DNA from: an uncultured Lachnospiraceae bacterium
GTDB lineage: Bacteria; Bacillota; Clostridia; Lachnospirales; Lachnospiraceae
Direction: 5' to 3'
Assembly: GCA_902801415.1 (NCBI GenBank)
Contig: CADCIK010000001.1
Coordinates: forward strand, 118,297 to 182,296
Length of the DNA stretch: 64,000 nucleotides
The notes below the pieces were generated by a model. It searched no databases. It was not told where the DNA came from and saw only the letters and a program-made list of their open reading frames with translations. Both the position numbers and the translations under genes were made by a program. Shown piece by piece: positions 57,640 to 64,000 of this stretch (positions are counted from its first letter, which is position 1; each line of letters starts with the position of its first letter).

Positions 57640-58587
57640 TCACTTGTCAGGGTCTTCCGGCGTGATCGGATCAGCGCTGCCGGATACAGGCGGTTTGTAC
57701 TCTCCGTCCTGTTCCTCCTGATTCATATATGCAGGTGTCTCCTCTTCGCCAAAAGACAGCTCCGGCTTGTAAGGCTCAGGGTCCGGCGATGCAGGTTCAG
57801 CTTCTGATCTGTCTGCAGATTTCTCCGGCGCTGCAGCTTCGGGTTCCTGATTGATTTCTGTCTGTACCGGTGCAGATGCTGTCTGGTCAGGCGCGGGCTG
57901 CACGGGTACTGCCGCTTCCGTATCAGGGGAATTCTGTACAGGAGCTTTCGCTTCCGTATCTGCTGCGGGGCTCACAGGCGCAGAGCTTTCCGGTTCTGCA
58001 GGTGCCTGTCCGGGCGCCGCCTCAGTCTTCACTTCCTCAGCCTTCACATCCACAGCCTGCGCGTCCTTATCAGCCTTGGATACTCTGGAGATGACCCAGA
58101 GGTCCGAGAGGCCGTCAAAGAGCAGGATCCCGCCTGCGATCCGTGTAATGAGCGCTGCCAGGCTGAAGGCCCTGGTGATCAGGAAAATACCGGCTCCGAT
58201 CGTAAGAACCGCTATGATCAGAGAGAGCCACCATCTGTTGTACCGCTGTCTTGAAAGAGTAAATGTCTCGCCGAGATTGATAATGCCGCTGAGCAGGACG
58301 AGTATTCCCATGATCATGGGAATCAGCTTGACGAGTTCCTCCGGATGAAGGAAGATAACTACTCCGCAGATGATCATTACGGCGGCCATAACAAGAAGCA
58401 GCGATTTTACTGCGGAATCGTGATCTCTAAAAAACTGATATGCAGCAAAAAGTCCGCCGATCGCAACAGCTGCGCCGATGCATTTAGCCATAATGATCAG
58501 GCTCGTACCCGGCCAGATCAGCAATATGATACCTAAAACGGAAGCTCCAATTGCAAACACAATGCGGTTGGTCGTAAAGCTCTTCAT
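57640..58587 (-). CDS. HdeD/DUF308-family membrane protein with disordered C-terminus
   Basis: 315 residues. About six hydrophobic segments in the first 165 residues (IVFAIGASVLGIILLIWPGT, LLLVMAAVMIICGVVIFLHP, AALITRIAGGILLFDGLSDL) match DUF308 repeats. The rest (170-315) is a Pro/Ala/Glu-rich, presumably disordered cytoplasmic tail (PAEPESSAPVSPAADTEAKA). In enteric bacteria HdeD is linked to acid stress; role here unknown. Confidence 0.82.
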   Translation of the reverse strand: MKSFTTNRIVFAIGASVLGIILLIWPGTSLIIMAKCIGAAVAIGGLFAAYQFFRDHDSAVKSLLLVMAAVMIICGVVIFLHPEELVKLIPMIMGILVLLSGIINLGETFTLSRQRYNRWWLSLIIAVLTIGAGIFLITRAFSLAALITRIAGGILLFDGLSDLWVISRVSKADKDAQAVDVKAEEVKTEAAPGQAPAEPESSAPVSPAADTEAKAPVQNSPDTEAAVPVQPAPDQTASAPVQTEINQEPEAAAPEKSADRSEAEPASPDPEPYKPELSFGEEETPAYMNQEEQDGEYKPPVSGSADPITPEDPDK

Positions 58588-58669
58588 GATCCCCTCCGAT
58601 TCACATTCTTAAAATCTGTTCGGACAGCAGAGAATCCCTGCCACTGGATAGACGGAAAACTACTTACTA

Positions 58670-59290
58670 TTATACCATAGGTTCGTCTTTGTGAAGAAAT
58701 CCTTCCAGTATATTATAGAGTTCTTCCCGGCCCGCTTTGTTCAAACCGGAGAAGGGAATCACCTCAAAGCTCACTTCATGGCTCGCTTTGCTCTTCTCCT
58801 TGAAAGTCCTTCGGATCATAGCAGTCTGCTTAGCGATCTGACTTCTCTTAAGTTTGTCGGATTTGGTCGCAATGATATAAGGCGTAAAGCCCGCAGCGAC
58901 GACCCAGTCAAACATCATGACATCATTGTCGGAAGGTTCGTGCCGCGCATCGACCAGGAGGAAAACCGCTTCCAGCATCTTGCTGGTGTGGAGATAGTTC
59001 TCGATCATCTTCCCCCACTTCTGCTTGACTTTGACGCCCGCTGTCGCGTATCCGTATCCGGGCAGATCCACCAGATAAAACTCGTCGTTGATGTTGTAGT
59101 AGTTGATCGTCTGTGTTTTGCCCGGTGTGGAGCTTGTCCTGGCATAGGATTTGCGGTTCATCAGCGCGTTGATCAGTGTTGATTTGCCGACGTTGCTCTT
59201 GCCCGCGAACGCGAATTCCGGCCTGGTATTTTCGGGAAGTTTGCTGGTGATGCCGCAGACTGTCTCGAGATTAACGGTCTTAATGATCAT
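58670..59290 (-). CDS. engB: Ribosome biogenesis GTPase EngB (YsxC/YihA)
   Basis: 206 residues. G1 GKSNVGKSTLIN, G2 region SSTPGKTQTINYY, G3 LVDLPGYGYA, G4 ATKSDKL and the G5-like IPFSGL. ATG at 59290 follows AGAAAGGAA. Needed for large-subunit assembly. It follows clpX, as in the common tig-clpP-clpX-(lon)-engB order; lon is absent here. Confidence 0.94.
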   Translation of the reverse strand: MIIKTVNLETVCGITSKLPENTRPEFAFAGKSNVGKSTLINALMNRKSYARTSSTPGKTQTINYYNINDEFYLVDLPGYGYATAGVKVKQKWGKMIENYLHTSKMLEAVFLLVDARHEPSDNDVMMFDWVVAAGFTPYIIATKSDKLKRSQIAKQTAMIRRTFKEKSKASHEVSFEVIPFSGLNKAGREELYNILEGFLHKDEPMV

Positions 59291-59386
59291 AGATTTCCTT
59301 TCTGTTGGAACATCAGTATAAAGATTTCGCTTCCGCATAAGGATGCAGAAGCGAATTCATTTCTGTTGTATATCCTCGTGATCTCC

Positions 59387-60685
59387 TCAATTGGCCTCTA
59401 AAAGGTCGATCGTCTTGATCTCCGGTCTCTCCCTGATGATCAGAGGTGAAGCGCCGTCCAGGACACAGGCCTTGGTAATGACGCATTCCTTGATCGTATT
59501 GTCGGAAGGGATCGTGTACATGACATCCATCATGGCCTTTTCCATAATGGAACGGAGTCCTCTGGCTCCGGTCTTTCTTTCCACAGCCAGGTCCGCGATC
59601 GCGTCGAGCGCATCGTCTTCAAAGGAAAGTTTCACTCCGTCATAGGAGAACAGCTTTCTGTACTGCTTGATCAGCGCGTTCTTAGGCTCCTTCAGGATCC
59701 GGATCAGCGCGTCCCGGTCAAGCTCATTGAGCGTTGTGACGACCGGCACACGTCCGATAAATTCGGGGATCAGTCCGAACTTGACCAGGTCCTGGGGAAG
59801 GACCTGCCTGAGTGTCTCATCCATTTTCTTGGTGTCCTTACCCTGAACCGCGGCGTTGAATCCCATGGATCTGCGGTCCATGCGCGCGTTGATGATCTTC
59901 TCGAGTCCGTCGAAAGCGCCGCCTACCATGAACAGGATATTGGTCGTGTTGATCTGGATCAGCTCCTGCTGGGGATGCTTGCGGCCGCCCTGCGGAGGTA
60001 CAGACGCGATCGTTCCCTCAATGATCTTGAGCAGCGCCTGCTGAACGCCCTCACCGGAGACGTCTCTTGTGATCGATACGTTCTCGCCCTTCTTGGAGAT
60101 CTTGTCGATCTCGTCGATATAGATGATACCGAGTTCAGCGCGCTCGATATTGTAATCCGCTGCCTGGATCAGCTTCAGCAGGATGTTTTCCACATCTTCG
60201 CCGACATAGCCGGCCTCTGTGAGTGTCGTGGCGTCTGCGATCGCGAACGGCACGTTGATGATCTTTGCCAGCGTCTGGGCCAGGTATGTTTTGCCTGATC
60301 CTGTGGGACCAAGCATCAAAATATTGCTCTTTTGCAGCTCGACACCGTCGTCATCCTGCGTTCCGGACTTTTTGATCACACGCTTGTAGTGATTATAGAC
60401 AGAGACAGCCAGCGTTTTCTTGGCTTCGTCCTGTCCGATCACATACTCGTCGAGAAATGCTTTGATCTCGGCAGGCTTTAACAGATTGATCCCCTCTGCA
60501 GAGCTCTCACTGTCAACATAATCGTCGTCCGGCATGGATTCATCAATAATGTCAGCGCAAATCGCAACGCACTCGTCGCAGATATAAACGCCTTCCGGGC
60601 CGGCGATCAGTTTGGAAACCTGATTCTCTGTCCTGCCGCAGAAGGAGCATCTGCGCGGCGGCTGCATTTTCGTTTTATCTGCCAT
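59387..60685 (-). CDS. clpX: ATP-dependent unfoldase ClpX
   Basis: 432 residues. N-terminal zinc-binding domain ([22 protein letters not shown]), Walker [16 protein letters not shown], Walker [11 protein letters not shown], and the ClpP-binding IGF-type loop region (PEFIGRVP follows). Overlaps the clpP stop by 11 bases. Partner of ClpP. Confidence 0.96.
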   Translation of the reverse strand: MADKTKMQPPRRCSFCGRTENQVSKLIAGPEGVYICDECVAICADIIDESMPDDDYVDSESSAEGINLLKPAEIKAFLDEYVIGQDEAKKTLAVSVYNHYKRVIKKSGTQDDDGVELQKSNILMLGPTGSGKTYLAQTLAKIINVPFAIADATTLTEAGYVGEDVENILLKLIQAADYNIERAELGIIYIDEIDKISKKGENVSITRDVSGEGVQQALLKIIEGTIASVPPQGGRKHPQQELIQINTTNILFMVGGAFDGLEKIINARMDRRSMGFNAAVQGKDTKKMDETLRQVLPQDLVKFGLIPEFIGRVPVVTTLNELDRDALIRILKEPKNALIKQYRKLFSYDGVKLSFEDDALDAIADLAVERKTGARGLRSIMEKAMMDVMYTIPSDNTIKECVITKACVLDGASPLIIRERPEIKTIDLLEAN

Positions 60686-61280
60686 CCGTAATCTCCTTGC
60701 GGGTCGTATAGATCCTGTCGATCAGGCCGTATTCAAGTGCCTGTTCGGGTGTCATCCAATTGTCGCGGTCTGTATCTCTTACGATCTTTTCGTAGGGCTG
60801 GCCGGTGTTCTGCGCGAGGAGTCTGTTCATTCTCTCCTTGACCGCCGCCATATGAGCCGCCTGGATCGCGATATCAGAGGCCTGTCCTTCTGTTCCGCCC
60901 AGAGGCTGATGGATCAGGATCTCAGAGTGGGGAAGAGAATATCTCTTACCCTTTGTACCGCCTGCCAGAAGGAAGGAACCCATGCTGGCAGCCATGCCGA
61001 CACAGATCGTAGATACGTCGCACTTGACAAACTGCATTGTGTCATAGATCGCCATACCTGCGGAAATGGATCCGCCGGGGCTGTTGATATAGAACTGAAT
61101 GTCCTTATCGGGATCTTCTCCCTCAAGGAACAGCATCTGGGCTACGATGAGCTCGGCAGATGCATCCGTCACCTGATCGCCGAGGAAAATGATCCTCTCC
61201 TTAAGGAGACGGGAAAAAATATCGTAGGAACGCTCGCCGGTTCCTGTCTGTTCGATTACATAAGGAATAAAATTCGCCAT
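60675..61280 (-). CDS. clpP: ClpP protease subunit
   Basis: 201 residues. Catalytic Ser in [13 protein letters not shown], His in [12 protein letters not shown] and Asp in [16 protein letters not shown] precedes the ATG. Between tig and clpX. Confidence 0.96.
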   Translation of the reverse strand: MANFIPYVIEQTGTGERSYDIFSRLLKERIIFLGDQVTDASAELIVAQMLFLEGEDPDKDIQFYINSPGGSISAGMAIYDTMQFVKCDVSTICVGMAASMGSFLLAGGTKGKRYSLPHSEILIHQPLGGTEGQASDIAIQAAHMAAVKERMNRLLAQNTGQPYEKIVRDTDRDNWMTPEQALEYGLIDRIYTTRKEITDGR

Positions 61281-61387
61281 TTTCGATCTCCAATCTTTTA
61301 CGTAAGCCGGATCAGTGATCCGTTGTGTTAGCTGCCGTGATCAGATCGTCTTTTAAGGCCCGCAGGGCGAGCCGCTGAGATAAAAGC

Positions 61388-61417
61388 GGCGGAGCGCATG
61401 ATTTCCTGCACTCCGCC
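61388..61417 (-). terminator. Terminator after tig
   Basis: Minus-strand stem GGCGGAGTGCA / TGCGCTCCGCC (one G-U) with an 8-base loop and a short U tract, so clpP-clpX may be partly uncoupled from tig. Confidence 0.7.
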
Positions 61418-61423
61418 TCCCAA

Positions 61424-62716
61424 TTACTTCTCTACAGCATTGTCAGCGACAAAGGAAACAGCCTTCTGAACAGCGATATCCTCCATCATTCTGTCTTTCT
61501 CTCTGCCTTCGAAGATCTTCTTGATCGTCTCAAGATCGGTTCCATAAGCTTCTGCAAGCTTGCCGAGCTCGACTTCAAAATCTTCTTCTGTAGCGACAAT
61601 ATTCTCAGCCTTAACGATCTCTTCCAGAACGAGACGGGTGCGGATGCGCTTGTCAGCCTGATCCTTCACCTCATCCATCATCTTCTCTCTGCTTCCGCCC
61701 ATGTAGGAGAAGTACTGATCGATGTTAAGTCCCTGAGACTGAAGTCTCTGTGCGAACTCATCGACGATCTGCTCCTGCTGTGCCTTGAGCATGGGCTCAG
61801 GAATTGTGATATCGGAGTCAGCGATGATGGCGTCGATCACTTTGTTCTCTTTCTCGGTTCTGGCCTGCTCTTCCTTGCGGACTTCGAGGTTCTTTCTGAT
61901 GTCAGCCTTGTACTCGTCAAGTGTGGAGAACTCGGACACATCATCAGCAAACTCGTCGTTGAGCTCAGGAAGGACCTTCTCTGTGATCTTGAGGATCGTG
62001 CACTTGAATACTGCGGGCTTTCCTGCCAGATCTGCAGACTGGTAATTCTCGGGGAATGTCACATTGACATCCATCTCTTTGCCGATCTCAGCGCCGATCA
62101 GCTGCTCTTCGAAACCGGGGATAAAGGAACCGGATCCGATGGTCAGGGGATAATCCTCACCCTTGCCGCCTTCGAATGCAACGCCGTCAACAAAGCCCTC
62201 AAAGTTGAGGTTGACTCTGTCGCCATCCGCGACTGCTCTGTCTGTTACGTCATTGTATGTCGCGTTCTTTTCCTGCTCTTTCTTAAGCTCAGCTTCTACT
62301 TCCTCGTCGGATACGCTGATCTCAGGCTTCTCGACCTCTACGCCCTTGTACTTGCCAAGGCCTACCGGAGGCTTAACTGCAACAACTGCTGTGTAGATGA
62401 AAGGCTTTCCGGCCTCAACCTGGACAACGTCGATCTCGGGATTGGAAGAGATCTCATTGCTGATCTCGCAGTTCTGCGCGTTTTCAGGATATGTGCTGTT
62501 GATCGTATCATTGATGGCGTCCTCAAGGAATACGCCGGTGCCGTACATCTGCTCGATGAGCTTTCTGGGAGCTTTGCCCTTACGGAAGCCGGGAACATTG
62601 ATCCTGCCTCTCTGCTTACGATATACTTTATCAATTGCTTTATCAAATTCTTCGGCGCTCACTTCGATGGTGAGTTTCGCCATACTGTTTTCCAGTTTTT
62701 CAACGGTTACGCTCAT
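61424..62716 (-). CDS. tig: Trigger factor
   Basis: 430 residues. N-terminal ribosome-binding domain with GFRKGKAPRKLIEQMYG, central FKBP-type prolyl isomerase (LNFEGFVDGVAFEGGKGEDY, PLTIGSGSFIPGFEEQLIG), and the helical C-terminal chaperone domain. GGAGGATAG precedes the ATG. Confidence 0.96.
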   Translation of the reverse strand: MSVTVEKLENSMAKLTIEVSAEEFDKAIDKVYRKQRGRINVPGFRKGKAPRKLIEQMYGTGVFLEDAINDTINSTYPENAQNCEISNEISSNPEIDVVQVEAGKPFIYTAVVAVKPPVGLGKYKGVEVEKPEISVSDEEVEAELKKEQEKNATYNDVTDRAVADGDRVNLNFEGFVDGVAFEGGKGEDYPLTIGSGSFIPGFEEQLIGAEIGKEMDVNVTFPENYQSADLAGKPAVFKCTILKITEKVLPELNDEFADDVSEFSTLDEYKADIRKNLEVRKEEQARTEKENKVIDAIIADSDITIPEPMLKAQQEQIVDEFAQRLQSQGLNIDQYFSYMGGSREKMMDEVKDQADKRIRTRLVLEEIVKAENIVATEEDFEVELGKLAEAYGTDLETIKKIFEGREKDRMMEDIAVQKAVSFVADNAVEK

Positions 62717-62799
62717 TGAATACTATCCTCCTGTCTGGTTTACGCAATTACAGTGCATTATATCACAACATCTTTCAAATTTCCAACATGGAAAACTGC

Positions 62800-64000
62800 T
62801 TATTTGCCGATTCTTCCGTAAATTCCCGCGAATTCCTTCATGGAAGCGGCAAGTTCCGGCGTCAGTTCACCCGGAAGCAGTCTCCAGCACCAGTTCCCGC
62901 CGACTGTGGAGGGCGTGTTGATCCTGCCTGCTGAACCGATGTCGAGATAATCCTGGATCGGAATGATCGCTGTATTGGCAACACTGCGCATTGCGAGCCG
63001 GATCAGATCCCATGTGGCGGTGCGGCTGCTGTGAATGTCAGCGTATTTTTTGATAAATTTTCTCTGCTTCCTGTCTGCGGTCGTAAACCATCCGCGCGTC
63101 GTATCATTGTCGTGCGTACCTGTATAGACAACGGCGTTTGTGGGATAATTGTGAGGCAGATAAGCGTTGTCCGCGTCTCCATCAAAGGCAAACTGAAGGA
63201 CTTTCATGCCGGGATATCCGGTCTTTTTGACGAGGCGAAGGACCGATTTGGTCAGATACCCGAGATCCTCCGCAATAATGTCCTGCTTGCCCAGCTTCTC
63301 TTTGACAGCTGCAAAGAGTTCGTAACCCGGGCCTTTGCACCATTTGCCTTCCATCGCAGTGGGACTTCCGTAAGGAATTGCCCAGTATTCGTCAAATCCG
63401 CGGAAATGATCGATCCTGACAACATCGTAAAGGCGGAACATCTGCTCGAGGCGGCGGATCCACCATTCATAACCGGTCTTTTTGTGATATTCCCAGCGGT
63501 AGATCGGATTGCCCCACAGCTGCCCGGTTGCCGAAAACGCGTCCGGCGGAACGCCTGAAACTACCGTAGGAAATCCTTTCTCATCAAACTCAAACAGCTC
63601 TGGATGGCTCCAGGTGTCAGCGCTGTCAAAGGCCACATAGATCGGAATATCGCCGATGATCCTGATCCCCTTTCCGTTGGCATAATCCTTCAGCTTCTTC
63701 CACTGTGCAGCGAACAGATACTGAAGAAATTCATAGAATCGTACCTCTTCGTCAAGCATTGTTCTGTAGTGGTCCATGGCGTCCTTTTTACGGAGCCTTA
63801 TATCCTCGGGCCATACCATAAACATCAGGCCGTCATAATGTTCTTTCACGGCGCTGAACAGGGCAAAATCAGGGAGCCAGTCGCTGTTCTCAGCCCGGAA
63901 ATCCTCAAATTCTTTCCGCACACCGTCATATTCGTCCTCTGCCCATTTCCCGCAGGGACGCAGGCAGAAGGGGCTGTTGGCGTATGCTCTGCGAAGAAAC
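62800..64000 (-). CDS. malQ: 4-alpha-glucanotransferase (MalQ), 5' end outside the window
   Basis: About 400 codons visible, in frame from the right edge (FLRRAYANSPFCLRPCGKWA) to 62800. GH77 motifs: GDIPIYVAFDSADTW, VVRIDHFRGFDEYW with the nucleophile Asp, IIAEDLG with the acid/base Glu, and YTGTHDNDTTRGW with the stabilising Asp. Moves maltodextrin units between glucans. The N-terminal part is cut off by the window. Confidence 0.93.
   Translation of the reverse strand, partial: FLRRAYANSPFCLRPCGKWAEDEYDGVRKEFEDFRAENSDWLPDFALFSAVKEHYDGLMFMVWPEDIRLRKKDAMDHYRTMLDEEVRFYEFLQYLFAAQWKKLKDYANGKGIRIIGDIPIYVAFDSADTWSHPELFEFDEKGFPTVVSGVPPDAFSATGQLWGNPIYRWEYHKKTGYEWWIRRLEQMFRLYDVVRIDHFRGFDEYWAIPYGSPTAMEGKWCKGPGYELFAAVKEKLGKQDIIAEDLGYLTKSVLRLVKKTGYPGMKVLQFAFDGDADNAYLPHNYPTNAVVYTGTHDNDTTRGWFTTADRKQRKFIKKYADIHSSRTATWDLIRLAMRSVANTAIIPIQDYLDIGSAGRINTPSTVGGNWCWRLLPGELTPELAASMKEFAGIYGRIGK

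Overview
The window reads as a chromosomal segment of an anaerobic Firmicute, most likely a Lachnospiraceae-type Clostridium relative, carrying one integrated siphovirus prophage. The host flanks support this: an electron-bifurcating [FeFe]-hydrogenase operon (hydCBA), a stand-alone AICAR formyltransferase next to an archaeal-type IMP cyclohydrolase (purO), a tig-clpP-clpX-engB cluster and strong AGGAGG ribosome binding sites. Almost every gene, host and phage, is on the minus strand; the exceptions are the tRNA and the phage repressor.

Layout. 1-5.6 kb: host genes (a truncated unknown, AICAR formyltransferase, purO, sstT, and a secreted amidase/beta-lactamase-fold fusion). 5858-5931: tRNA-Met(CAT), whose 3' end is the attachment site. 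5911-46086: the prophage, bounded by a 21-bp direct repeat. Its integrase lies at the left end. A leftward early operon (14.6 to 8.6 kb) carries replication and recombination genes: a replisome organizer, a DnaB/RecA-like ATPase, a RusA resolvase and an ArpU-like regulator. It is controlled from a divergent region with an XRE repressor at 15.5 kb. The leftward late operon runs from 41.5 to 16.5 kb: DNA-binding protein, sigma-like regulator, terminase, portal, head, Prp-like protease and scaffold, capsid, connectors, tail tube, frameshifted tail chaperones, tape measure, Dit, tail tip and fibres, holin and a giant endolysin. A single-polypeptide MmeI-like restriction-modification enzyme sits at the right end as cargo. 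46.1-64 kb: host genes (frameshifted AI-2E-type permease, two Cys-rich small proteins, dipeptidase, dinB, hydABC, clpB, DUF308 protein, engB, clpX, clpP, tig, truncated malQ).

The most unusual content is non-coding. (1) Two clearly homologous elements of about 375 bp, in direct orientation, bracket the whole late module. (2) At least four copies of a small structured RNA element (outer helix, a CCCG/CGGG hairpin, then a hairpin with a TGCAA loop) lie between consecutive early genes, three of them within ten bases of a stop codon. (3) Both the early and the late operon begin with a strong promoter, a hairpin-rich leader and an intrinsic terminator before the first gene, the layout expected for antitermination or for small RNAs. 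(4) The restriction-modification cassette lies between 22-bp direct repeats.

Three genes carry apparent frameshifts (an early phage gene at about 8415, the portal at about 36480 and the AI-2E permease at about 46290). They may be real decay, which would make the prophage defective, or sequencing errors. All function calls are from reading translated sequence and motifs; no database search was run.
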